Source: Alteromonas_E sp965248545
GTDB taxonomy: Bacteria; Pseudomonadota; Gammaproteobacteria; Enterobacterales; Alteromonadaceae
Assembly (NCBI GenBank): GCA_965248545.1
Contig: OZ252110.1
Span: forward strand, 3,038,001-3,102,000
Direction: 5' to 3'
DNA length: 64,000 nucleotides
Under the pieces are notes generated by a model that was given only the letters and a program-made list of their open reading frames with translations, had not been told where the DNA came from and ran no database searches. The position numbers were made by a program, and so were the translations under genes. Within the stretch, counting starts at the first letter, position 1; every line of letters starts with the position of its first letter. This document shows positions 25,321 through 33,671 of this stretch, in pieces.

Positions 25321-27456
25321 ATGTTTCGACGTCTTTTTGTCAGTATTCGAACATCCTTATTGGCATTGGCACTCAGCGTGACCTTGCTGATCGCAACAGC
25401 TGTTATGTTGTTGGCGGTCAACGAGCACGAAAATTTATACCTACAAACGACCAACGCTAATCTTTCTTCACTGACGGCAAATATCAGTAATGACCTGCTG
25501 CCAGTCATGGGCGATGATTTGGATATCGTCAGTCTCACTTCGATATTACTCAGGTTCGAATCGTATCAAGACATCATGTTTGCCAATGTTTACGACAGGA
25601 ATCTAAATATCATTCAACAGTATGTTGGGCGAGCGGGTAGAGACAGTTTGAGTAGCGTACAGCGCTTATCTGATGAGCTAATCGAGCCGCCCCTCGGCAC
25701 TTATCAATTAGGCAATTACCTATACAGCGTGAACCGCATTGGTGATTCTCAGTACCCAGTAGGGTATCTGGTTGTGGTGAACGATGTCGATAAGGTCTTG
25801 TCGCAAAGTAAACGCGAACTGGTTTTTGCGAGTTTGCCGTTTATTGCGATTGTTTTCTTGGGCCTCGGGTTGCTTTATTCATGGTCTTTGCGGCAGCAGA
25901 TGCGACCTTTGTTTTCATTGTCTGATTTTACTCAGCGCCTTCAATTTACTAAAGACTATAGTCAGCGTTTCAATGTGACGGGCAGCAACGAAGTATCCAG
26001 GCTGGGTGAAAGTATCAATGGTATGGTTGCCACCATTGAGAGTGAATTAGCCTTAAATCGAGAGCAAACAGCCAAGTTAATTGATCAACAGCGAGCCATG
26101 ACTCGATTAGCAAATTACGACAGTCTAACAGGGCTGCCCAATCGTCAGTTTGTGATGGATACGTTGAAACTTGAACTTGCCAGGGCGTTACGGGCAGAGC
26201 AAGACCTGGTCTTGATGTTTTTTGACCTCGATGGGTTTAAGAGTATCAATGATTCTCTGGGCCATGAAACCGGTGACAAAGTACTCATTGATGTTGCTGG
26301 TCGGGTCAGTTCATTAATGCGAGACGGCGATCTCGTTGCGCGCCTCGGCGGCGATGAATTTTTAGTTATTCCGGCGCGCGAGACCAACGAGGCCAACATC
26401 CACAGGATGGCATCGCGGCTCATCGATGCGTTTAAAGAACCATTTTGCTACAACGGTCTGGATTTGTTTGTCGGGGTAAGCATTGGTATTTCAAAAGCAA
26501 CTGATGCAAATTTTAATCTGAGTGATTTAGTCAGTAATGCTGATATTGCGATGTATCGCTCAAAAGAGGCAGGCAAGGGAACTTACACTGTTTTTGACAG
26601 TACCATGATTGAAGATCACCGTCGTAAATTAATGATTGCGAATAGCATCAACTCGGCAATAACAAACAACGAGCTACGCGTACACTATCAACCGAAGGTA
26701 GCGACAAACGGCAATATTGTTGGGTTTGAAACACTTTTACGTTGGGCTCATCCTATCTTAGGGATGGTTTCACCAGCTGAATTTATCCCGATTGCTGAAC
26801 AGGGCGGAAAAATACCAGCAATTACTTCATGGGTGCTAGAACGCGCTTGCCAGGACTTGGAAAGAATTAAATCAATCTTTCCACAAAAGTTTCGTGTCTC
26901 TGTAAACCTTTCTGCTTTTGACTTGCGCAACCCCTCGTTATTTGACTACATCGCAACGTTGTTTGACCGCTACTCAGTTGATCCCAGATTCTTTGAATTG
27001 GAGGTAACAGAATCAGCCTATTTAGAGAGCTTCACTGCCAGTGATAAGTTCTTCAGGCGGGTAAGCAATATGGGCTGCGCGATTTCTCTAGATGATTTTG
27101 GGACAGGTTACTCTTCGCTGGGATATTTAACCCAAATCAGTATTGATACCCTGAAGATAGACAGACAATTTGTGAGTGAACTGGAAACCTCAGATCGCTC
27201 AAAGATGGTAACAGGCACTATTATCGATTTAGCCAAGCGACTCAATTTGACCATCTGTGCCGAAGGTATTGAGACCGAGCAACAAATCCATTATTTGGTG
27301 TCCCAAGGTTGCGACCATATGCAGGGATATTATTTTAGTAAACCACAACCGATCGAAGCGTTGGCTGACCTCCCGGCCGTATTTGATATTCCTGGTAAGG
27401 AACAGTCAAAGCAGCAAACGTTAAATTACGACGGTGAAAAGTTGCTGGCCAAATAA
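25321..27456 (+). CDS. Membrane-bound GGDEF-EAL protein (c-di-GMP turnover)
   Basis: A 711-residue sensor. A membrane helix (about 13-33), a periplasmic sensing domain of about 130 residues, a second helix (about 163-183) and a HAMP linker are followed by a GGDEF domain with intact GGDEF at 343-347 and an EAL domain where EAL reads ETL at 470-472; the catalytic Glu is kept, and DDFGTGYSSL, KIDRQF and EGIET are present. Both activities are therefore possible. The GGDEF lies in LARLGGDEFLVI and the inhibitory RxxD site is not evident. It follows a TerB-like gene by two bases. Confidence 0.9.
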   Translation: MFRRLFVSIRTSLLALALSVTLLIATAVMLLAVNEHENLYLQTTNANLSSLTANISNDLLPVMGDDLDIVSLTSILLRFESYQDIMFANVYDRNLNIIQQYVGRAGRDSLSSVQRLSDELIEPPLGTYQLGNYLYSVNRIGDSQYPVGYLVVVNDVDKVLSQSKRELVFASLPFIAIVFLGLGLLYSWSLRQQMRPLFSLSDFTQRLQFTKDYSQRFNVTGSNEVSRLGESINGMVATIESELALNREQTAKLIDQQRAMTRLANYDSLTGLPNRQFVMDTLKLELARALRAEQDLVLMFFDLDGFKSINDSLGHETGDKVLIDVAGRVSSLMRDGDLVARLGGDEFLVIPARETNEANIHRMASRLIDAFKEPFCYNGLDLFVGVSIGISKATDANFNLSDLVSNADIAMYRSKEAGKGTYTVFDSTMIEDHRRKLMIANSINSAITNNELRVHYQPKVATNGNIVGFETLLRWAHPILGMVSPAEFIPIAEQGGKIPAITSWVLERACQDLERIKSIFPQKFRVSVNLSAFDLRNPSLFDYIATLFDRYSVDPRFFELEVTESAYLESFTASDKFFRRVSNMGCAISLDDFGTGYSSLGYLTQISIDTLKIDRQFVSELETSDRSKMVTGTIIDLAKRLNLTICAEGIETEQQIHYLVSQGCDHMQGYYFSKPQPIEALADLPAVFDIPGKEQSKQQTLNYDGEKLLAK

Positions 27457-27580
27457 AGCTGGACGATTCGTCACGCTTTACCTACACAATATTGATTCGC
27501 TCTTTTTCGACCTGAACCACAGCTATAACTCAATTTGTTGCTTCCGCCCTAGGTTTCAACCTTTTATCTCACTTAATTTT

Positions 27581-27598
27581 TGTCTGTATTAAGCAACA
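27581..27598 (+). promoter_or_regulatory. Candidate GlrR binding site upstream of the EF-hand gene
   Basis: TGTC-N10-AACA matches the E. coli GlrR motif TGTC-N10-GACA at seven of eight bases and lies about 63 bases upstream of a -24/-12 element. The glrR gene is 2.5 kb downstream. Confidence 0.4.
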
Positions 27599-27660
27599 GC
27601 AACATCCGCCATTATGACCAATAATTCTGTAACATATTGATAATTATGGAATAAAAATGT

Positions 27661-27676
27661 TGGCATTAGTTCTGCA
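27661..27676 (+). promoter_or_regulatory. Candidate sigma-54 promoter of the EF-hand gene
   Basis: TGGCAT-TAGTT-CTGCA has the GG-N10-GC core of a -24/-12 promoter with two departures from TGGCAC-N5-TTGCA. The expected start is near 27687, about 63 bases before the EF-hand start. A 12-base perfect palindrome AGTCAGCTGACT (27716-27727) lies in the leader. Confidence 0.45.
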
Positions 27677-27749
27677 GTGTGTCTGGTACTGATTCGCAAA
27701 ACATGATTTTTAGCGAGTCAGCTGACTAATAATATAAGGAGCATAACCT

Positions 27750-28034
27750 ATGAGCATGTTGATTACGTATACACTGATGTCACTTACGAGCACAGTAGCG
27801 CAAGCCGGAGCCGCTGAACTGACGCCAAAGGCGACGGAAATGATGGCGGCACTTGATAAAGATAAAGATGGGTACATTAGCCTAAAAGAAGCAGTAGGTG
27901 ATGCCCAACTTCTCGAAACCTTCGGTGCAATCGATGCAGATCAAGATGGAAAGTTGAGTGCAGACGAGTTGTTAGCGAGTTTAACCGTGGTTGCCGAAAA
28001 AACACTAAAAGCGGTAACTGAAGATAGTCAGTAG
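27750..28034 (+). CDS. Small EF-hand calcium-binding protein
   Basis: A 94-residue protein with two canonical EF-hand loops: DKDKDGYISLKE (36-47) and DADQDGKLSADE (62-73), each with Asp at positions 1, 3 and 5, Gly at 6 and Glu at 12. The first 22 residues are hydrophobic and end in AQA, like a signal peptide but without the usual basic N-region (MSMLITYTLMSLTSTVAQA), so export is probable but not certain. AAGGAG precedes the ATG. It sits behind a candidate sigma-54 promoter and ends before a strong terminator, so it is its own unit. Calcium binding is inferred from the loops; its partner is unknown. Confidence 0.85.
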   Translation: MSMLITYTLMSLTSTVAQAGAAELTPKATEMMAALDKDKDGYISLKEAVGDAQLLETFGAIDADQDGKLSADELLASLTVVAEKTLKAVTEDSQ

Positions 28035-28055
28035 ACACCTTTCATCGACAACATT

Positions 28056-28086
28056 AAAGGCGCCACGTAAGTGGCGCCTTTGTTTT
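28056..28086 (+). terminator. Rho-independent terminator after the EF-hand gene
   Basis: AAAGGCGCCAC and GTGGCGCCTTT flank a GTAA tetraloop and are followed by GTTTT. The stem is 11 base pairs and lies 22 bases after the stop codon. Confidence 0.92.
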
Positions 28087-28148
28087 GATAATCTTGTATA
28101 ATTCTGCGCCTATGAAAACGGTCTTCCAGGTTTTAAGAGAGTGCTAAT

Positions 28149-29573
28149 TTGCGTTTAGGTTCTTTGCGACAACTCACACTTTTGAGTTTTTTTATTGCGC
28201 TGATCCCATTGATCGCGTTGTTGTGGCAGAGCCAACGTGACTTAGCCAGCGTCGCAGGAATGACCGCGAGAGACAATAGCTATTTTGTTGATACGGTCAG
28301 CTCCGCTAGACAACTTGAAAACCGTGCGAATGATTTATCGCGACTAGTTCGGCAGTATCAGGTGCTGACTAATTCAACGTTATTGGGATTGATTGAAGAA
28401 CAAGTCACGTTGTTCGAACAGGACTTATTAAACGTTTGTGAACAATTACCCAATTATCGTAATTGTGCGAATATGTTAGTCCATGTCCATACGATACAGA
28501 CGATTACTCATAGCGCCACAGCAGACGCATTGGACGCAGGTTTAGAAACCTTGAGTCGTGATATTAGCGAGCTTCGCAAGCAGGTTTCAACCCATATCAA
28601 TCAGCGTATCAATGAGCAGCAGCTCACGATGCAGACCTTGAAACAAAAGCAAGCCTGGTCTACCGCGGGGTTAGCTCTGTTGTCGTTAATGTTGATCGTG
28701 ATTGGTGCGCAACTCATAGTGCAGCCATTTAAGAAACTGAAACGCGTGATCCATCAAATCGCCAAACAGGACGGAAACTTGGCGGAGGTCAGCAAGCACG
28801 GACCCCAAGAGCTTATTGTGATCGAGCAAGAACTGCATTGGTTGGCCGATCGATTAAATCAATTGGAACACTTACGCACAGCGTTGTTGCGCCACGCATC
28901 GCACGAGTTAAAAACACCTCTCGCAAGTATTAAAGAAGGTTGTTCGCTGTTGAGCGAAGAAGTCGTAGGAGAGTTGTCCCAATCGCAACAAGAGGTTGTT
29001 GGTTTGCTGGTTACAAGCACAGAGCGATTATCGACTCTAGTTGAAAAATTACTTGACTATAACTTGCTGCTGCAACAGGCACAGCCGAAGTATCAATGGG
29101 TGGATGTCAACCAGATCATTAACCAATGCATAGAAGATAATCGGCTCACATTGCAGCAGCATACGATAAACGTTCAAACTGATATCCTAGAAATTGTGAC
29201 GGATCCGGAGTTGTATCGACGCATTCTAGATAATTTAGTCTCCAATGCCGTGGCACATGGTGCGACTTCTGGGCCTATCACGTTATCTGTGTATCAAGCA
29301 GAACAAACCGTGGTATTGGATGTCTCTAATCATGGTGAAGCGCTTGATGAGGAATTAAAACTCAATATGTTTGAGCCATTCGTAAGAGGCAATCGACAGC
29401 GCAATGATCAAGTATTTGGTGCGGGATTGGGATTATCCATCGTCGCCGATTGTGCTCGCATTATGCAAGGCAGTGTCGAAGTTGCTGACGTTGAGTATGC
29501 GAATGTCTGTTTTAGAGTGAGTCTGCCGTCTCAGCAGACGCTTCTTCCTCGGGGAAATGGTAATGAAATATAG
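28149..29573 (+). CDS. glrK: Sensor histidine kinase GlrK (QseE-like)
   Basis: A 474-residue inner-membrane kinase. An N-terminal helix (SLRQLTLLSFFIALIPLIAL), a periplasmic helical domain, a second helix near 175-192, HAMP, a HisKA domain with His252 in HASHELKTPLAS and a HATPase domain (DNLVSNAVAHGA, FGAGLGLSIVADC). The opening SLRQL..F segment and the gene order with a lipoprotein and a sigma-54 response regulator match GlrK/QseE of enteric bacteria, where it phosphorylates GlrR. The start is TTG at 28149. It overlaps the following lipoprotein gene by 17 bases. Confidence 0.9.
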   Translation: MRLGSLRQLTLLSFFIALIPLIALLWQSQRDLASVAGMTARDNSYFVDTVSSARQLENRANDLSRLVRQYQVLTNSTLLGLIEEQVTLFEQDLLNVCEQLPNYRNCANMLVHVHTIQTITHSATADALDAGLETLSRDISELRKQVSTHINQRINEQQLTMQTLKQKQAWSTAGLALLSLMLIVIGAQLIVQPFKKLKRVIHQIAKQDGNLAEVSKHGPQELIVIEQELHWLADRLNQLEHLRTALLRHASHELKTPLASIKEGCSLLSEEVVGELSQSQQEVVGLLVTSTERLSTLVEKLLDYNLLLQQAQPKYQWVDVNQIINQCIEDNRLTLQQHTINVQTDILEIVTDPELYRRILDNLVSNAVAHGATSGPITLSVYQAEQTVVLDVSNHGEALDEELKLNMFEPFVRGNRQRNDQVFGAGLGLSIVADCARIMQGSVEVADVEYANVCFRVSLPSQQTLLPRGNGNEI

Positions 29574-30135
29574 TATCTTATTTGCGACAGTATTGGTGTT
29601 GATTGGATGTCAATCGTTGCCGAATTTCTCTGCACAAGACTCGACATTGACGAAAACGCCGATTGGTTGTGCATTTATAGAGCCGACAGAAAACCGCGCA
29701 GACTTTGATCAATCCGTTATGTGTGAGTCTCGCTATTGGCTTGAGTTGTGGGGATCGCACGTCAACGTTCCATGGTCCGAACGCAAGATTTTGATTGCGG
29801 AGTTGGGAGACACTTCCACACAACGTTTACGGCGCTTTCTGCTATCTCAGCCCCTCGATACGCCTTACCAAACTCGATTACGGGCACAAACAGACTTTCA
29901 AGCGGTAAAGCCCGTTTTAGATCCATTGTTTGCGAATTTGCTTGAGCAACTGGCGTACTTACCAAGCCAGCAATTATTAGAATACGAGTCCGCAATCACA
30001 ATTCTCAGTCGAGTGAATACTCGTCAATCCCTTCGAATTGAAGAGCAGGCGCAAAAATTGCTAGAACAGGAGAGTAAACTTATTCAGCTGCTCAGAATTG
30101 AAGCAGAAGCCTTAGAAAATAATCCGGAGCGTTAG
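29557..30135 (+). CDS. Lipoprotein of the GlrK-GlrR locus (QseG/GlrG position)
   Basis: A 192-residue protein with a clear lipobox: MVMKYSILFATVLVLIGCQS, Cys18 being the lipidated residue. The mature part is helical with a Gln/Glu-rich C terminus (RIEEQAQKLLEQESKL), probably a coiled coil. Position between glrK and glrR and size are those of E. coli QseG/GlrG (YfhG), an outer-membrane lipoprotein that interacts with the kinase GlrK. Sequence resemblance to QseG is weak by eye, so the name rests mainly on context. Two ATGs (29557 and 29563) are possible starts; glrR begins three bases after the stop. Confidence 0.75.
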   Translation: MVMKYSILFATVLVLIGCQSLPNFSAQDSTLTKTPIGCAFIEPTENRADFDQSVMCESRYWLELWGSHVNVPWSERKILIAELGDTSTQRLRRFLLSQPLDTPYQTRLRAQTDFQAVKPVLDPLFANLLEQLAYLPSQQLLEYESAITILSRVNTRQSLRIEEQAQKLLEQESKLIQLLRIEAEALENNPER

Positions 30136-30138
30136 TCT

Positions 30139-31485
30139 ATGCAGTCTCAGATCTCATCTTCTTCACCATGCTTGTTATTAGTAGATGATGATCAAAGCTT
30201 GTTACGGCTTATGACAATCCGTCTTGAAAAGGAAGGATATGCTGTTTTAACTGCATCTGATGGAAAACAAGCACTCAAACAGCTCAAGGCCCATGACGTC
30301 GATATTGTGCTGAGTGATTTGCGAATGCCTGGCCTCGACGGACTTTCATTGTTTGAAGAAATTGTTGCTGAACGGAAAGACCTGCCCGTGATTCTGATGA
30401 CGGCTCATGGCACGATAGAAGATGCGATTGAGGCAACGCAAAGAGGCGTGCTTGGATTCCTGACTAAGCCTGTCGATCACCAACAGTTACGCGACCTTTT
30501 GGACAAAGGGTTAAGTCAGAAACGACATGCGCTTGAGTCGGGCTGGAGCGACGAAATAATCACGCGATCATCTGAAATGGTGCAAATGTTAGAGCAAGCT
30601 CACCGGATTGCCCAACGTGATGTAAGTGTGCTTATCACTGGTGCGAGTGGAACGGGTAAGGAGTTACTGGCCAAAGCTATTCACCATGCAAGCGGTCGAG
30701 CGCAGAGCCCATTTGTGGCAATAAACTGTGGTGCGCTGCCTGAAAACTTGTTGGAATCTGAGTTATTTGGCCATACCAAAGGGGCTTTTACCGGCGCAGT
30801 CCAGGCTCACCCCGGACTATTCAAAGAAGCCGATGGCGGCACTTTATTTCTGGATGAAATTGGTGATATGCCTACCACACTTCAGGTAAAGCTACTACGG
30901 GCATTACAAGAGCAGCAGATTCGACCCGTAGGTAGCAGTAAGATGGTCGATATTGATGTGCGTATTATATCGGCAACTCACAAAGATTTAGCTGCGGAGA
31001 TGAGCTCTGGGGCTTTTAGAGAAGATCTTTACTATCGTTTGAACGTCGTAAATTTAAAGTTGCCAACGCTAAAGCAACGCGCCGAAGATATCCCATTGTT
31101 GGCCCGTACCCTGTTGCAAAAAAGCGCCACTCGACACCAAGTGAATGTAAATCGCTTTTCGGATGACGCCATGCAACTGTTAGCTACGTCAGACTGGCCG
31201 GGGAATGTACGCCAACTTGTTAATGTTGTTGAGCAATGTGTTGCGCTAACTCAAACGCCTGTGATCGCCGCGCATTTGGTCGAACAAGCTTTGTCTTCAT
31301 GCTCTCAAAACTGGCCAACGTTAACTGAGGCTCGAGATGCCTTCGAGCAAAAATATTTGTTTAAATTACTGAAACTGACTGATGGCAATGTAACGCGCGC
31401 GGCGGAGTTAGCCGGTAGAAACAGAACAGATATGCATAAGTTGATGAAAAAGCATGCGCTCGAAGCTGCCAACTTTAGACACTAG
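30139..31485 (+). CDS. glrR: Sigma-54 response regulator GlrR (QseF-like)
   Basis: A 448-residue activator. Receiver with Asp60 (IVLSDLRMPGLDG) and Lys in LTKPV; AAA+ domain with Walker A GASGTGKE near 172, the sigma-54 contact loop GAFTGA exactly at 215-220, Walker B GGTLFLDEIGDMP and the arginine finger region FREDLYYRLNVV; C-terminal Fis-type helix-turn-helix (NVTRAAELAGRNRTDMHKLM). This architecture and locus match GlrR, which with sigma-54 drives glmY and rpoE in E. coli. No glmY-like RNA is apparent here, but a small EF-hand gene with a candidate sigma-54 promoter lies directly upstream of the operon. Confidence 0.93.
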   Translation: MQSQISSSSPCLLLVDDDQSLLRLMTIRLEKEGYAVLTASDGKQALKQLKAHDVDIVLSDLRMPGLDGLSLFEEIVAERKDLPVILMTAHGTIEDAIEATQRGVLGFLTKPVDHQQLRDLLDKGLSQKRHALESGWSDEIITRSSEMVQMLEQAHRIAQRDVSVLITGASGTGKELLAKAIHHASGRAQSPFVAINCGALPENLLESELFGHTKGAFTGAVQAHPGLFKEADGGTLFLDEIGDMPTTLQVKLLRALQEQQIRPVGSSKMVDIDVRIISATHKDLAAEMSSGAFREDLYYRLNVVNLKLPTLKQRAEDIPLLARTLLQKSATRHQVNVNRFSDDAMQLLATSDWPGNVRQLVNVVEQCVALTQTPVIAAHLVEQALSSCSQNWPTLTEARDAFEQKYLFKLLKLTDGNVTRAAELAGRNRTDMHKLMKKHALEAANFRH

Positions 31486-31532
31486 TTTTTGTGCTAAGCT
31501 GTGTGCATAGCCAGCCAATGTATTGAGTGTGA

Positions 31533-33500
31533 ATGAAGCGAGTAGTTAAGAACTTTGAGCACGCTAGAAAGGTTCTGTTCCATTGTTGTATCGCGTTTTT
31601 TTTCTTCGTTTTTTGCGCTAGCGCCCTGGGACAAAGCTCTGCTTATCAGCAACGGCCTTTACTGTTGCCAAGTCCCCTAGTGCAACAACAGCTTGCGGAT
31701 TATGAATTCAACACTATTCTCTCTCACCTTGAGGCGCTTCAAGAAAGTGATGCCATACGACCGGAACAAGCATTGCTGGACCTCCAGGCGGTTATTGACT
31801 ATGCAAAGGAGACTCGTCAACCCGAGCTGGAATTAGAAGCTGCGACCGTGAAAATTCTCATTCACAATTCCCTAAGCCAAGTGCCAGAAATAGAGCGCTT
31901 AGTTAACACTTATCTCCCACAAGCGGTAAACGCTAGCGCAGTTTTGCCTCTGTCACGTATCTACCGAGCGATGTTAAATGTTGCACTGATCAAAGGGCAA
32001 CCCGATAAGCGTGTCGCAATTAAGAGACAATTGAAACAGGTTATTCAGATGGAATTACCGGAGCGTCAAAAAGGCCTGGCTTTACTATCACTGGGTACTA
32101 GCGAGTTTTTTGCTGGCCAATATTTTTCTGCTTTGCAGTTGTTGGGGCGGGCTCAGGAAATTTTTGTGCGAAACGATTTGCGGCTGGATGAAGATAGAGT
32201 CTTAAGCATTCTTGCTATTGTGAACTCGCGTTTGGGTAACGAAAGACGTGCGATTGATTTGCAGCTGCAAATTGCACAACGCATGCGTCAAGGTGAAAAG
32301 ACGCTTAATTGGTCGGTCATCGACTTCAATATAGCGTCCGCGTATTTCGATTTAGGTGACTACCCTAATGCGCGTATTTACGTCGCGCGATCGCGTCAGG
32401 TAGCTGAGGACTTAGCTGACGATGTTGGCGTAGCGTATGCGAATGAGTTGATGGCCAAAATAGCACTAGAAGAGCTGCAATGGGAATCGGCTATCAGCCT
32501 AGCAAGCCAAGCTGCTGAGGTCTTCGCCAATAGCGCGGATTCAGAAAAACAAGCCGATGCACTGATAACACTAGCAAGCGCGTACACTTTACGCGGCGAG
32601 CTTGACAATGCCGACGCCGTGATCGCCCAGTTGGAACAATTACAAGCGAAACTCGCTTTGAAAAAAATTGATATTGCAATGCTTAAACTGCGCAGTTTGC
32701 ATTTGGAGAAGAGTGGCCAATCCACTCAGGCATTAGCGCTGTTTAAACAGTATCATCAAGAGTATATCGAACAAGAAACCAGTGCGCGAGCTGCCGCCGT
32801 TGACCGCTTAATGGCTGAATTTACAGTCGATGCACAGCAAAGTGAGAATCGCTACCTCACCCAGCAAAACGAGCTGAAGCAAGCACAGATTGGCCGCCAG
32901 CAACAACAACAAACCATCCTGATGCTGGGTATCATATTGGTTAGTATGGTAGTTTGCGCAATTGTGTTGGTGGTCGTGTTTCAATGGCGAAAAAACCTAG
33001 TTATGCACGATCTCGCGCTCACCGACGAATTGACCGGTGCGCCGAATCGACGTGCGTGTTTTCGAGCCGCTAAATTAGCCTTCAATCGAGCCAATGCAGG
33101 ACATTATCCCGTGGTAGTTGCTGTGGTTGATTTGGATAATTTCAAGTCGATCAATGATCGCTTTGGGCACGAAGCAGGAGACAAGATATTAAAAGCGTTC
33201 GCAGAGGCGGTTAAGTCAGTGCTTCGCGACCAAGATACATATGGCCGTATGGGAGGAGAAGAGTGGTTAATTGTATTCCCGCATGCCGATGTAGCGCATG
33301 TAAATAGAATCTTTACCCGACTGCGCAAAGCTTATCAGTTGAAAGTGTCTAAACTAGGATTCGTCGAGCATCCATTGACGTTTTCAATGGGGGCAGTGTC
33401 CTCATACGGCATAGATAGTTCGGTTGAAGGGATGATCAATCGTGCGGATAAATTGGTTTATCAAGCAAAAGCCAAGGGCAGAGATTGCTTGGTTGTATAA
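31533..33500 (+). CDS. TPR-containing diguanylate cyclase
   Basis: A 655-residue protein. After an N-terminal hydrophobic segment (about 17-34, likely signal peptide ending near ASALG) comes a long periplasmic array of tetratricopeptide-like helical repeats, then a membrane helix (about 463-486) and a C-terminal GGDEF domain. The active-site motif is GGEEW at 574-578 rather than GGDEF/GGEEF; the preceding FKSIND.FGHEAGD segment is typical and the Trp in the fifth place is unusual. TPR-GGDEF proteins are common in Alteromonadales. Cyclase activity is likely but the Trp leaves some doubt. Alone, between glrR and aspS. Confidence 0.87.
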   Translation: MKRVVKNFEHARKVLFHCCIAFFFFVFCASALGQSSAYQQRPLLLPSPLVQQQLADYEFNTILSHLEALQESDAIRPEQALLDLQAVIDYAKETRQPELELEAATVKILIHNSLSQVPEIERLVNTYLPQAVNASAVLPLSRIYRAMLNVALIKGQPDKRVAIKRQLKQVIQMELPERQKGLALLSLGTSEFFAGQYFSALQLLGRAQEIFVRNDLRLDEDRVLSILAIVNSRLGNERRAIDLQLQIAQRMRQGEKTLNWSVIDFNIASAYFDLGDYPNARIYVARSRQVAEDLADDVGVAYANELMAKIALEELQWESAISLASQAAEVFANSADSEKQADALITLASAYTLRGELDNADAVIAQLEQLQAKLALKKIDIAMLKLRSLHLEKSGQSTQALALFKQYHQEYIEQETSARAAAVDRLMAEFTVDAQQSENRYLTQQNELKQAQIGRQQQQQTILMLGIILVSMVVCAIVLVVVFQWRKNLVMHDLALTDELTGAPNRRACFRAAKLAFNRANAGHYPVVVAVVDLDNFKSINDRFGHEAGDKILKAFAEAVKSVLRDQDTYGRMGGEEWLIVFPHADVAHVNRIFTRLRKAYQLKVSKLGFVEHPLTFSMGAVSSYGIDSSVEGMINRADKLVYQAKAKGRDCLVV

Positions 33501-33572
33501 AGTCGCGCCCATCACGTAAAAAATTCCCTTTCTAACGCCCATCTTCGCTGGTGATTTTAGAGCCCTTTCGTT

Positions 33573-33615
33573 TATACTATGCGGCCTTTAACTGCGGGTG
33601 GCTGTGCCTCCGCAG
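33573..33615 (+). promoter_or_regulatory. aspS -10 element and leader hairpin
   Basis: TATACT (33573-33578) is a good -10 box, with only a weak -35. It is followed by CTGCGG (33592-33597) and CCGCAG (33610-33615), a six-pair stem at the very start of the predicted aspS leader. Confidence 0.4.
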
Positions 33616-33671
33616 AACTCGAAACGCAAGCTCACATAGGGCTGAGCAAAATTACTTTTTTGAGGTTATGA

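Noticed and set aside
26728..26736. Degenerate EAL domain in the GGDEF-EAL protein
   Set aside because: EAL reads ETL, but the catalytic Glu and the other conserved motifs are kept, so activity is still expected.
28087..28148. A glmY/glmZ-type small RNA ahead of glrK
   Set aside because: The gap is only about 60 bases after the EF-hand terminator, too short, and no typical fold is visible.
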